The notes under the pieces were generated by a model that saw nothing but the letters and a program-made list of their open reading frames with translations, was not told where the DNA came from and did no database searches. From assembly GCF_947496985.1 (NCBI RefSeq), contig NZ_CANMEZ010000006.1, forward strand, positions 245,108 to 309,107: a stretch of DNA of 64,000 bases, written 5' to 3'. Positions 42,490 through 51,611 of the stretch are shown here, one piece after another. A program made the translations under genes and the position numbers. The first letter of the stretch is position 1; each line of letters starts with the position of its first letter. Source of the DNA: an uncultured Kordia sp. Its GTDB lineage: Bacteria; Bacteroidota; Bacteroidia; Flavobacteriales; Flavobacteriaceae.

Positions 42490-42539
42490 AATGTTAAATT
42501 TTAAATGTTGAATTATAAATTGATTTAAAATTTAACATT
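42490..42539. repeat. 17-bp perfect inverted repeat in the fadN-fadA spacer
   Basis: Arms 42490-42506 and 42523-42539 are perfect complements around a 16-base loop. AT-rich; no T-run follows, so it is more likely an mRNA hairpin or a REP-like element than a terminator. Confidence 0.75.
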
Positions 42540-42560
42540 CAGAATTCAAAATTCAAAAAA

Positions 42561-43751
42561 ATGAAAACAGCATATATAGTAAAAGCATACAGAACAGCCG
42601 TTGGAAAAGCTCCAAAAGGTGTGTTCAGATTTAAAAGAACAGACGAATTGGCAGCCGAAACGATTCAATACATGATGAATGAATTGCCAGACTTTGACAA
42701 AAAACGCATTGATGATGTAATTGTTGGAAATGCAATGCCAGAAGGTTCGCAAGGATTAAACATGGCACGTTTAATCTCTTTAATGGGATTAGATATTGTT
42801 GATGTTCCTGGAGTTACGGTAAATCGTTTCTGTTCATCAGGATTAGAAACAATTGGAATGGCAGCTGCAAAAATTCAAGCAGGAATGGCAGATTGTATCA
42901 TTGCTGGTGGAGCCGAAAGCATGAGTTCTGTTCCGATGACAGGATTCAAAACAGAATTGAACTACGATATCGTAAATGCAGGTCACGAAGACTATTATTG
43001 GGGAATGGGAAATACAGCAGAAGCTGTTGCCAACCAGTTCAAAGTATCTCGTGAAGATCAAGATGAATTTGCATACAATTCACACATGAAAGCCTTACGT
43101 GCGCAAGCAGAAGATCGTTTTCAAGGCCAAATCGTTCCAATCACTGTAGATCAAACATATATTGATGAGAATGGTAAAAAAGCAACAAAAAGTTACACAG
43201 TTACTAAAGATGAAGGACCACGTAAAGGAACAAGTACAGCGGTATTAAATAAATTACGTGCGGTTTTCGCTCAAGGCGGAAGTGTAACGGCTGGAAACTC
43301 ATCTCAAATGAGTGATGGAGCTGCGTTTGTATTGATCATGAGTGAGGAAATGGTAAAAGAATTAAACATAGAACCAATTGCACGTTTAGTAAACTATGCT
43401 GCTGCAGGTGTGGAACCACGCATCATGGGAATTGGACCAGTTGCTGCAATTCCGAAAGTATTAAAGCAAGCAGGGTTACAACAAAGTGATATTGAGTTAA
43501 TCGAATTGAACGAAGCTTTTGCTTCTCAGTCGCTAGCAGTAATGCGCGAATTAGATTTAAATCAAGACATCGTAAACGTAAATGGTGGTGCCATAGCTTT
43601 AGGACATCCATTAGGTTGTACAGGAGCAAAACTATCGGTTCAATTATTTGACGAGATGCGCAAGCGCGATATGAAAGGAAAATACGGTATGGTGACCATG
43701 TGCGTAGGAACTGGACAAGGAGCCGCTGGCGTTTTTGAATTCTTAAATTAG
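42561..43751 (+). CDS. fadA: Acetyl-CoA acyltransferase (3-ketoacyl-CoA thiolase)
   Basis: A 396-residue thiolase that cleaves 3-ketoacyl-CoA to acetyl-CoA and a shortened acyl-CoA. Active-site Cys in VNRFCSSGLETIGMAA near residue 90; GGAESMSSVPM; the C-terminal NVNGGAIALGHPLGCTGAKL (His) and the acid/base Cys in MCVGTGQGAAG. Size and motifs fit the degradative thiolases. Second structural gene of the fad operon; 72 bases separate it from fadN and contain an inverted repeat. Confidence 0.94.
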   Translation: MKTAYIVKAYRTAVGKAPKGVFRFKRTDELAAETIQYMMNELPDFDKKRIDDVIVGNAMPEGSQGLNMARLISLMGLDIVDVPGVTVNRFCSSGLETIGMAAAKIQAGMADCIIAGGAESMSSVPMTGFKTELNYDIVNAGHEDYYWGMGNTAEAVANQFKVSREDQDEFAYNSHMKALRAQAEDRFQGQIVPITVDQTYIDENGKKATKSYTVTKDEGPRKGTSTAVLNKLRAVFAQGGSVTAGNSSQMSDGAAFVLIMSEEMVKELNIEPIARLVNYAAAGVEPRIMGIGPVAAIPKVLKQAGLQQSDIELIELNEAFASQSLAVMRELDLNQDIVNVNGGAIALGHPLGCTGAKLSVQLFDEMRKRDMKGKYGMVTMCVGTGQGAAGVFEFLN

Positions 43752-43763
43752 AATTGAGATATC

Positions 43764-43853
43764 AGTATTGAGTAGTGAGTTTCTTGCTATTCATAATTAT
43801 AATAATCAAAAAAGCATACAGTAGTAGTACCTCAATACTCACTACTAAATACT
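43764..43853. repeat. Imperfect 17-bp inverted repeat in the fadA-fadE spacer
   Basis: AGTATTGAGTAGTGAGT (43764-43780) and ACTCACTACTAAATACT (43837-43853) pair with one mismatch. The sequence differs from the repeat at 42490 but sits in the next spacer of the same operon. Confidence 0.7.
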
Positions 43854-43870
43854 AAAATCTACTATAAAAA

Positions 43871-45679
43871 ATGGAAACAATAAACAAGGACATCTTACGC
43901 GGAGGACAATTCCTAGTAAAAGAAACGAAATGTGAAGACGTATTTACTCCTGAAGATTTTTCTGAGGAGCAAATCATGATGAAAGAATCGGTAAAAGAAT
44001 TTATCGATCGTGAAGTATGGCCTAAGAAAGAACAATTTGAAAAGAAAGATTATGCACTTACTGAAGAAATCATGCGCAAAGCTGGTGAACTTGGATTCTT
44101 AGGAATTGCAGTTCCTGAAGCCTATGATGGAATGGGAATGGGATTTGTTTCTACCATGTTAACATGTGATTATATATCTGGAGCAACTGGATCTATTGCA
44201 ACAGCTTTCGGTGCACATACAGGAATTGGTACAATGCCAATCACACTTTATGGAACGGAAGAGCAAAAGAAAAAATACGTTCCTGCATTAGCAACAGGGC
44301 AAAAATTTGGTGCATACTGTTTAACAGAACCAGGAGCTGGATCAGATGCAAACTCTGGAAAAACAAAAGCTGTTTTATCAGAAGACGGAAAACACTATTT
44401 AATTTCTGGACAAAAAATGTGGATTTCTAATGCAGGGTTTGCAGAAGTATTTATCGTTTTTGCACGTATAGAAGATGACAAAAATATTACTGGATTTATT
44501 GTTGAGTTCGATAAAAACAATCCAAATGGAATTACATTAGGAGAAGAAGAACATAAACTAGGAATTCACTCTTCTTCAACACGTCAGGTATTCTTTAATG
44601 ATACAAAAGTTCCTGTTGAAAACATGCTTTCTGAAAGAGGAAATGGGTTTAAAATTGCCATGAATGCTTTAAACGTTGGACGTATCAAATTAGCAGCAGC
44701 TTGTTTAGATGCACAACGTCGTGTAATTACTGAAGCTACAAAATATGCTAACGAACGTATTCAGTTCAAAACACCAATTGCAAATTTTGGTGCTATCAAA
44801 GCTAAATTAGCCGAAATGGCAACAGCTTGTTACGTTGGGGAATCTGGATCGTACAGAGCTGCAAAAAATATTGAAGATCGAATTGCAATTCGTGAATCAG
44901 AAGGAAATACTCACCAAGAAGCAGAATTAAAAGGTGTTGAAGAATATGCTATTGAATGTTCTATCTTAAAAGTAAAAGTTTCTGAAAACGCACAATTTGT
45001 AACCGACGAAGGAATCCAAATCTTTGGAGGAATGGGATTCTCAGCAGACACACCAATGGAATCTGCTTGGAGAGATGCGCGTATTTCACGTATCTATGAA
45101 GGAACAAACGAAATCAACAGAATGTTAGCGGTTGGAATGTTGGTTAAAAAAGCGATGAAAGGACATGTAAATCTATTAGAGCCTGCAATGAAAGTTGCTG
45201 ATGAATTAATGGGAATTCCTTCATTTGACATTCCAGATTATTCAGAATTATTCTCTGAAGAAAAAGAATTATTAGGAAAACTTAAAAAAGTATTTCTAAT
45301 GGTTGCTGGATCAGCAGTTCAAAAATTTGGACCAAAATTAGAAGAGCATCAACAATTATTAATGGCTGCAGCAGATATCCTAATTGAAATCTACATGGTA
45401 GAATCATCGATTCTTCGTACAGAAAAGAACGCAAAACGTTTTGGTGAAGATTCTCAAGAAGTTCAAATTGCTATGACTAAATTAAACTTATTTAACGCAG
45501 TAGAAACGATCACTACCAAAGCAAAAGAAGGAATTGTTTCTTTCGCTGAAGGTGATGAACAACGCATGATGTTAATGGGATTAAAACGTTTTACAAAATA
45601 TGCCAACATGCCTAACGTAGTTGCGTTACGTAATAAAATTGCAGAAAAAATGACAGCAGAAAACGAATACTGCTTCTAA
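43871..45679 (+). CDS. fadE: Acyl-CoA dehydrogenase (FadE-type)
   Basis: A 602-residue FAD enzyme for the first beta-oxidation step. The acyl-CoA dehydrogenase core spans about residues 25-420: GSIATAFGAHTGIG, YCLTEPGAGSDANSGKTKA, MWISNAGFAEVFIVFARI and the C-terminal FGGMGFSADTPMESAWRDARISRIYEGTNEI, which holds the catalytic Glu. A further ~170-residue helical extension matches the B. subtilis FadE/VLCAD-like form. It passes electrons to ETF. Last gene of the operon, 119 bases after fadA, then a terminator. Confidence 0.94.
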   Translation: METINKDILRGGQFLVKETKCEDVFTPEDFSEEQIMMKESVKEFIDREVWPKKEQFEKKDYALTEEIMRKAGELGFLGIAVPEAYDGMGMGFVSTMLTCDYISGATGSIATAFGAHTGIGTMPITLYGTEEQKKKYVPALATGQKFGAYCLTEPGAGSDANSGKTKAVLSEDGKHYLISGQKMWISNAGFAEVFIVFARIEDDKNITGFIVEFDKNNPNGITLGEEEHKLGIHSSSTRQVFFNDTKVPVENMLSERGNGFKIAMNALNVGRIKLAAACLDAQRRVITEATKYANERIQFKTPIANFGAIKAKLAEMATACYVGESGSYRAAKNIEDRIAIRESEGNTHQEAELKGVEEYAIECSILKVKVSENAQFVTDEGIQIFGGMGFSADTPMESAWRDARISRIYEGTNEINRMLAVGMLVKKAMKGHVNLLEPAMKVADELMGIPSFDIPDYSELFSEEKELLGKLKKVFLMVAGSAVQKFGPKLEEHQQLLMAAADILIEIYMVESSILRTEKNAKRFGEDSQEVQIAMTKLNLFNAVETITTKAKEGIVSFAEGDEQRMMLMGLKRFTKYANMPNVVALRNKIAEKMTAENEYCF

Positions 45680-45734
45680 AAATATTTGAAAGTAATTCTA
45701 ATTCAATACAGGTTTTAGAATTTAGTTGTTTGTT

Positions 45735-45764
45735 AAAAAGCCATCTCACTGAGATGGCTTTTTT
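45735..45764 (+). terminator. Intrinsic terminator of the fad operon
   Basis: AAAAAGCCATCTC and GAGATGGCTTTTT around ACT, then T-run. Confidence 0.93.
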
Positions 45765-46127
45765 GATATAAATCCACGAATATTTTTTCTTATTAAAGAA
45801 AACTACATTGCATAATCATACCAAATGACCTACCTTTATTCAAGTTAATAGAAATTCTAAAAAATAAATGCTGTTATATACCTATTAAAATCATAAGGTT
45901 TGAAAAGGAATGGTTTCAATATTCTTCATAAATTTGGTAGCTTTGAAGAAGAAACTTTTAATGACAACTCAGAAAAAAAATATTTGTCTGTCAATAAAAC
46001 TTTCAATACTAATTAGATTCGTAAAATATTCACACTGAATATTGCAGATATAACAACTCCCCTACAACATTTTATAAGCATACATTTACATTAAATGCGA
46101 TTATTAATTTAAGAATACAGAATTAAA
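45765..46127. other. Intergenic region without a supported gene
   Basis: 363 bases. Two short frames near 45899-46020 look weakly protein-like (HKFGSFEEETFNDNSEKKY in one) but have no start or homology that I recognise. It holds the promoter of the DoxX-like gene; no clear box seen. Confidence 0.4.
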
Positions 46128-46703
46128 TTGAAAAAAGAAAAAATAATAGACTTTGGAGTTTTAGCTTTACGTTGGTATTTAGTTTTCTATATGATAAGTT
46201 ATGGCTGGAGTAAATTGACTTTAAGTCAATTTGGAGTTCATGATTCATCAATATTAGAACAACCAATTAAAGATATTGATAGTTTTTATGTTGCGTGGCA
46301 TTTATATGGAAGAAGTACATTCTTCAATATTTCAACTGGGATTATAGAAATTATAGGAGGAATATTATTGATTTTCAATCGAACAGTGCTAATTGGCGCA
46401 TTAATTGTCTTATCAATATTAGCTCAAATTTTAATTATAGACATTGCTTTTACAACCAATATACACGGATTAGGGCTTCCTATAAGAATTAGCGGAATGA
46501 TTATAGCTAATCTGTTAATTCTGTATTACTATAGAAATAAAATTATATTAGCTTGGAGAAGTCTCACCAATGAAATTTCAACAAAATTCAACTACAAATG
46601 GTGGATATTTTTGATTTTACCAATAGTAGGTTTCTTAATGGATTTTGTATTTGCAATATTGATGTTACCTATAAAAATATTTTTAAGTTGGATTGGAAAA
46701 TAA
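46128..46703 (+). CDS. DoxX-like integral membrane protein (TTG start)
   Basis: A 191-residue protein with four to five membrane helices (LALRWYLVFYMISYGWSKL, FNISTGIIEIIGGILLIFN, ALIVLSILAQILIIDIAF, ISGMIIANLLILYYY, WIFLILPIVGFLMDFVF). The GW-x-K-L motif and overall plan resemble DoxX/DoxD-like proteins of unknown or quinone-linked function. The start is TTG at 46128, since the next in-frame ATG would remove the first helix. It overlaps or abuts the methyltransferase gene downstream and is probably co-transcribed. Confidence 0.7.
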   Translation: MKKEKIIDFGVLALRWYLVFYMISYGWSKLTLSQFGVHDSSILEQPIKDIDSFYVAWHLYGRSTFFNISTGIIEIIGGILLIFNRTVLIGALIVLSILAQILIIDIAFTTNIHGLGLPIRISGMIIANLLILYYYRNKIILAWRSLTNEISTKFNYKWWIFLILPIVGFLMDFVFAILMLPIKIFLSWIGK

Positions 46704-46794
46704 AAATACTGCTCAACAAAGTCTCTCATCTATAGAATACGCTATACTATTAAAAAAACGTACTTTTGCTCAAATTCATGACAAAGCAGAAAAT

Positions 46795-48009
46795 TTGATC
46801 GCATTACCAGAAATATCAACAAGTAAAATTGCTATAAAACTAAAACCTTCCGCAGAAACCTTAGTCAAAAAAGGACATCCTTGGATTTTTGAAAACAGTA
46901 TTATAAAGCAAAACAAAGAAGGAAATTCTGGTGATTTAGCCATCATTTTTGACACTCGAAAAAATAAATTTCTTGCTTGCGGATTCTACGATCCTAACTC
47001 TCCTATTCGCATTAAAATATTACAAGCTAATAAACCTGCAAACATAAATGCAAAATGGTTTTCGGAAAAAGTGAATGAGGCTTACGAAAAAAGAATTCCT
47101 TTACTAAAAACAGATACGAATAGTTACCGATTAGTTTATGGAGAAAATGACAATTTACCTTCATTAGTCGCAGACGTGTATGATAATGTGTTGGTTGTAA
47201 AACTATATGCTTCGTTTTGGTTTTATCATCTAAAAGATATCTTACCTGAATTGATCAAGGTAAGTAAAGTAAGTACAACTGTGTTGCGCTTAAGCAGAAA
47301 TGTACAAAAAGAAAAAAACACATTTGGTTTTACAGACGGACAAATTTTAGATGGCAAACTCAACAATGAAGTAATCGTATTTAAAGAGCATGGAGTCAAC
47401 TTTTCCGCAAATGTCATTCACGGACACAAAACTGGTTATTTCTTAGATCATAGAAACAATAGGAAAAAAGTTGGTGAACTTTCTCGAGGAAAAACAGTCT
47501 TAGATGTATTTTCATATGCTGGCGGATTCTCTGTACATGCGCTAGTTGGAGATGCCAAAGCAGTTACTAGTTTAGATATTAGTGCACCTGCGCTAGAAAT
47601 TGCAAAAAGTAATGCAAAACTCAATGAATATTCAGGAACTCACAACATTATTGTAGGTGATGCGTTTGAAGAATTGAACAATCTGGCGAAAGCCAATAAG
47701 AAATTTGACATCGTCGTTATTGATCCTCCATCATTTGCAAAAAGTGCTACAGAAGTAGACAAAGCACTAGCGAGTTATAAAAAACTCACACAACTTGGAT
47801 TGCAATTAGTAGAACGAAAAGGAACTTTAGTATTGGCTTCGTGTAGCTCTAGAGTAACTTCAGAAGTATTTTTTGACTTAGTTGAAGAAACACTTCATCG
47901 AAACAATGCAAACTATACAATGCTTGAAAAAACATTGCACGACATCGATCATCCAATTGGTTTTAAAGAAGGCGCCTATTTAAAGTGCATGTACGTAAAA
48001 ATTCATTAG
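46795..48009 (+). CDS. RlmI-like 23S rRNA cytosine methyltransferase (SAM-dependent)
   Basis: About 404 residues. An N-terminal PUA domain (KLKPSAETLVKKGHPWIFEN) is followed by the RlmI insert and a Rossmann methyltransferase: VLDVFSYAGGFSVHA, SLDISAPALEIAK, IVVIDPPSFAKSATE and ASCSSRV. RlmI makes m5C1962 in 23S rRNA; orthology is likely but not certain. No in-frame ATG precedes the PUA domain. TTG at 46795 (LIALPEIS) is my choice; a TTG at 46693 would overlap the previous gene and add 34 residues. Confidence 0.85.
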   Translation: MIALPEISTSKIAIKLKPSAETLVKKGHPWIFENSIIKQNKEGNSGDLAIIFDTRKNKFLACGFYDPNSPIRIKILQANKPANINAKWFSEKVNEAYEKRIPLLKTDTNSYRLVYGENDNLPSLVADVYDNVLVVKLYASFWFYHLKDILPELIKVSKVSTTVLRLSRNVQKEKNTFGFTDGQILDGKLNNEVIVFKEHGVNFSANVIHGHKTGYFLDHRNNRKKVGELSRGKTVLDVFSYAGGFSVHALVGDAKAVTSLDISAPALEIAKSNAKLNEYSGTHNIIVGDAFEELNNLAKANKKFDIVVIDPPSFAKSATEVDKALASYKKLTQLGLQLVERKGTLVLASCSSRVTSEVFFDLVEETLHRNNANYTMLEKTLHDIDHPIGFKEGAYLKCMYVKIH

Positions 48010-48045
48010 TTTTCCATTATAAAGTGTTATTATACACTAAAGAAA

Positions 48046-48459
48046 AAGAAATCAACATTACTATCGTGCGGAAATGATGAACCTATAGATGATACTGCTC
48101 CTAACACGATTCCATTTTCTTGAAAAGTAATCAATATTGGTACTGGAGCTGCCATATTTGCCACAACAATAAGGGATTAATTTTGAAATAGTAGAAGCTA
48201 CTTCCGTGTATGGTGGTCAAATGAAAATAGATACTGATTTTGTAGATTTTCCAATTCCACTAGGTGCTGAATGGTTAGAAACGAATACAGGTATTTTTCA
48301 AGAAATTGTAAATTCTTCTTGATTTTCTTTCTTCGAAGAATACATTGTGCCGTCAATTACAAGTAAAATTGTGTACAATACCGTTGTACAATCTATTGAT
48401 TATTCACAATCATAACTCAAAACGGTCAATATGTAGCTGTCGCTAAAACAACCACATAA
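48046..48459 (+). pseudogene. Decayed small lipoprotein gene
   Basis: Coding-like fragments lie in different frames: a lipobox-like LLSCGNDEPIDDTAPNTIPFS ended by a stop; then, from 48182 in another frame, FEIVEATSVYGGQMKIDTDF and VDFPIPLGAEWLETNTGIFQ ending in TGA at 48320; then from 48403 in a third frame FTIITQNGQYVAVAKTTT and TAA at 48457-48459. The run of protein-like pieces broken by stops and shifts indicates a dead lipoprotein gene of an unrecognised family. It occupies most of the gap before the symporter gene. Confidence 0.6.
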
Positions 48460-48516
48460 AAGATATTTTCTTGAGATACTTTCTGTAATTTTATCTCATT
48501 TTTAGAAAAACATCCT

Positions 48517-48542
48517 ATATACGGCATAAAAGTTCCGTATAT
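48517..48542. promoter_or_regulatory. Inverted repeat at the symporter promoter
   Basis: ATATACGG and CCGTATAT around 10 bases, overlapping a near -7 box TATATTTC (48538-48545), 38 bases before the ATG. Possible operator. Confidence 0.4.
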
Positions 48543-48579
48543 TTCATTGCAAACCAAACCACCCTAAAATACAAAAGCA

Positions 48580-50091
48580 ATGATTACAAAAATTACGGTT
48601 CTAGCCATTTACGTTGGTATTCTATTCTTAATCGGAATCTTAGCCTCACGTAGAGTCAAAAGTATGAGTGATTACTATGTTGGAGGAAAAAAGATGGGCT
48701 TTTGGGCTGTTGCTTTTTCTGCAAGAGCCACAGGTGAATCTGGATGGCTTTTAATTGGATTAACAGGAATGGGAGCCATTGCTGGATATTCAGGATACTG
48801 GGTTGTTGCTGGTGAATTATTAGGTGTATTTATATCCTGGCAATTCATGGCAAAACGTTTTAAAAAGCGGTCTGACGAATATAAAGCCATTACAATACCT
48901 GATTATCTCCAAAGTCATTTTAAATCGTCGACAAACACCTTACGGATCATTTCTGCGTCTGTATTAGTCGTTTTTGTCGTTATTTATGTGGCTTCGCAAA
49001 TGGATGTTACAGGAATTGCTTTTGAATCTATGCTTGGTATTGATTACCGAATTGGCGTGCTTGTTGGTTTTTCCATTGTGCTTATCTATATTTTTATTGG
49101 AGGATTTGTCGCGGCAGTTTGGTCAGATATGTTTCAAGGAATTTTGATGTTTTTCGGATTAATTTTACTTCCAATTGTTGTTTGGTTTTCTATGGATCAC
49201 GGAACTGGAATTACAGAAGGTTTAAACGCTATTGATCCTACGCTTACGCAAATAATGGGAAGAAGTTCTGACGGATGGATGAACTTATTTACCATTCTTG
49301 GCTTCTCCATGATTGGTTTAGGTTTCTTGGGATCGCCACAAGTATATGTGCGTTTTATGTCTATTGAAAGTGAACATGAAATTGACAAAGGAAAATGGGT
49401 TGCTTTACTATTTACACTCTTAACGGATGCTGCTGCGGTAACGATTGGTATTTTAGCACGAATTTACTTTACACAATCAGGACAAGATCCTGAAGCTGTA
49501 TTAGGAACTGGTGGTGAAGATGTATTAAGTATGATTACGAATGAATTTTTACCAACTATTTTAGTAGCAATTTTTATAGCAATTGTATTATCTGCAATAA
49601 TGTCAACCATTGATTCATTACTGATTTTAGCATCAAGTGCAATTACACGTGACTTCTATCAGAAAATATTCAGACCCGATTTAAAAGATGAAGACTTAAC
49701 AAAATTCTCTCGATTGGTTACTATTGGAATGGCGATGGCAGCACTTGGAATTGCTGTTCTATTATATTTCCTATATCCTGACAGAAAGATTTTTTGGATC
49801 ATGATTTTTGGTTGGTCAGGTATTGCCGCAACCTTCTGTCCTGTAATTATTCTATCTATATTTTGGAAAGGATATACTGAAAAAGGAGCTATTGCTTCTA
49901 TGATCACAGGTTTTGCATCTGTTATCTTTTTTAAATTTGTCATGTCAAATTTAGAAAGTGTTGGAGCTTATTTTGTAGAATTAGATGTCTTAGCGCCTTC
50001 CTTTGCTTTGGCAATGATTGTAGGATATATTGTTTCAAAAATATTTCCAACTAAAAAGCACAAAGAAGAACTTTCAGAAACTGTTAAATGA
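48580..50091 (+). CDS. Sodium:solute symporter, PutP-like
   Basis: A 503-residue inner-membrane transporter with about 13 membrane helices. The SSS family pattern is clear: YYVGGKKMGFWAVAFSARATGESGWLLIGLTG, the signature region GFLGSPQVYVRFMSIES and AIMSTIDSLLILASSAITRDFY. The closest well-known type is the Na+/proline symporter PutP; substrate not certain. It overlaps by four bases (ATGA) with the following small membrane protein gene, so the two are translated together. Confidence 0.88.
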   Translation: MITKITVLAIYVGILFLIGILASRRVKSMSDYYVGGKKMGFWAVAFSARATGESGWLLIGLTGMGAIAGYSGYWVVAGELLGVFISWQFMAKRFKKRSDEYKAITIPDYLQSHFKSSTNTLRIISASVLVVFVVIYVASQMDVTGIAFESMLGIDYRIGVLVGFSIVLIYIFIGGFVAAVWSDMFQGILMFFGLILLPIVVWFSMDHGTGITEGLNAIDPTLTQIMGRSSDGWMNLFTILGFSMIGLGFLGSPQVYVRFMSIESEHEIDKGKWVALLFTLLTDAAAVTIGILARIYFTQSGQDPEAVLGTGGEDVLSMITNEFLPTILVAIFIAIVLSAIMSTIDSLLILASSAITRDFYQKIFRPDLKDEDLTKFSRLVTIGMAMAALGIAVLLYFLYPDRKIFWIMIFGWSGIAATFCPVIILSIFWKGYTEKGAIASMITGFASVIFFKFVMSNLESVGAYFVELDVLAPSFALAMIVGYIVSKIFPTKKHKEELSETVK

Positions 50092-50366
50092 TTTTAATCT
50101 ATAACAATCATGGAATCTTAATTCCTGTATTTGTAGTAGTTCCGTTTATTGGAACAATAATGCTTGTTCATTTCTTAAAAAATTATTTTGAAATAGTTTC
50201 TGTTTCAGATGCCATTTTTCAAATCACTATGGAAATTGGGCTACTTATTTCTTTTATCTGGACATACCTAACAAGTTATGACTATGTAATAAATGATGGT
50301 GTAAAAGAAAGAATTGAAATATATCATCATTTTTTTATATACCAAATAGACTTTGGAGTTATGTAA
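50088..50366 (+). CDS. Small membrane protein coupled to the symporter
   Basis: A 92-residue protein with two hydrophobic helices (GILIPVFVVVPFIGTIMLVHFL and AIFQITMEIGLLISFIWTYL) separated by a short polar turn, and a polar C terminus. No family recognised. Its ATG overlaps the symporter TGA (ATGA), a strong sign of co-translation, so it may be a small subunit or stabiliser of the transporter. This is inference from position. Confidence 0.65.
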   Translation: MILIYNNHGILIPVFVVVPFIGTIMLVHFLKNYFEIVSVSDAIFQITMEIGLLISFIWTYLTSYDYVINDGVKERIEIYHHFFIYQIDFGVM

Positions 50367-50469
50367 TGTTGAGTGCTTGAATTTTGTTTATAATTGGAAG
50401 AATAATAGAGTTCTTTTTTCCAAGCTAAAATATTCATGAGTTCGCAACAAAAATTGTATCTTCATCAAC

Positions 50470-50946
50470 ATGAAAAAGTTACTCATTGCTACACTCCTAC
50501 TTTGTACAACATTTACCATGTTGGGGCAAACAAAAATTTACAAAGGTGATTCTACATTTTTCAATGATCTTGTGTGTAATGTTGAAGATGGAAAAGTATA
50601 CAAAGGTGATTCAAACTTCAGACTTGATGCGTTATTTACGATTAAAGACTCCAAAATTTACAAAGGTAATTTTACATTTACAAAAGATATCGTAGTTACG
50701 ATTAAAGATGGAAAAGTGTACAACAAAAATTCTTTCTTTCAAGGTGATATTCTATTCAATATACAAGACAATAAAATTTATCGTGGGAATTCAATATCAT
50801 CATTCGATATTATAGCTACTATAAAAGATGGAAGAGTTTACAGAGAACGTTCAACCTTCCGAAGTGATGTTTTATTTACTATTGATGGTGAACTTACATT
50901 CGAAGAATTTGTAGCCGTTTGGTGCGCTTTAAAGTATTCAAATTAA
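50470..50946 (+). CDS. Secreted protein of six 20-residue repeats
   Basis: A 158-residue exported protein (signal LLIATLLLCTTFTMLGQ, cleavage near residue 20). Residues 22-141 are six perfectly phased 20-residue repeats with consensus K-[IV]-Y-[KR]-G-x-S-x-F-x-x-D-[IL]-[LV]-x-T-I-K-D-G. After them comes LTFEEFVAVWCALKYSN. Alternating hydrophobic and Gly/Asp positions suggest a beta-solenoid or beta-hairpin stack. Function unknown; possible adhesion or surface role is speculation. Free-standing gene. Confidence 0.75.
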   Translation: MKKLLIATLLLCTTFTMLGQTKIYKGDSTFFNDLVCNVEDGKVYKGDSNFRLDALFTIKDSKIYKGNFTFTKDIVVTIKDGKVYNKNSFFQGDILFNIQDNKIYRGNSISSFDIIATIKDGRVYRERSTFRSDVLFTIDGELTFEEFVAVWCALKYSN

Positions 50947-51034
50947 GATTTATTATTTCTGTTTTTTAAATTAATTGCCTGAACAAAGATACATATCGAC
51001 CTTTCGTGTTGCCTGAAGTCAATCAGACAAAGAC

Positions 51035-51397
51035 ATGAAAGCTACTATTCATACTAATGGCTCTTATTTTGATGATGTTATAAGATTTTTCAATTCATTA
51101 AAAATAACATCTAAAGATGCCGTTGAGGAAATTGCCAAAGCTAGTCATAGAACCATCAACTTTGAAGCAATCTCTTTAGACACTTATTTAGAAGGTATGA
51201 AATCTGCTAGTGTACCAGATGATTTTATTTGGTTGTTTGGCTATTTATTCAAAGAGGTTTTAGGCAATGTAGACAATCAAACTATTTCACATGATATTGA
51301 ACAAGTTATAGGCAGAAAGGCAATCAACTTTACTGAATTTGCGCAAAAAACAGCTGCAACAGGCATTTGGAATCAGTCTATCACACAAGCAATATAA
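51035..51397 (+). pseudogene. C-terminal fragment of an NmrA/SDR-like NAD(P)-binding protein
   Basis: A 120-residue ORF equal to only the C-terminal third of NmrA-like proteins: DAVEEIAKASHRTINFEAIS, LEGMKSASVPDDFIWLFGYL, FKEVLGNVDN, then QVIGRKAINFTEFAQKTAATG and IW. The nucleotide-binding Rossmann part with its GxxGxxG is absent, and I see no remains of it in the 90 bases upstream. So this is a truncated remnant, though the ORF itself is intact and might still be made. The N terminus (MKATIHTNGSYFDDVIRF) does not match the family well. Confidence 0.6.
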
Positions 51398-51611
51398 AAA
51401 TCAATCATCAGTCAAAAAGCAATCCTAAAAGCTATCTCAAATATGAGGTGACTTTTTTTAATATAGTTTTATTTTAATGACCTATATACCGCTCATTTTC
51501 AATACGTACTTTTACCTGTTTTACTTGATTTGAGCATTCTCAGATTGTGAATACATAATCTTTGTTTTACATTTATGAATCATATTATAACTAACCTTAT
51601 TAACTTATACC

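Noticed and set aside
42490..42539. Terminator in the fadN-fadA gap
   Set aside because: Long stem but no T-run, AT-only arms and the downstream gene clearly belongs to the operon.
45899..46020. Small ORFs between fadE and the DoxX-like gene
   Set aside because: No good start, no homology and two competing frames; composition alone is not enough.
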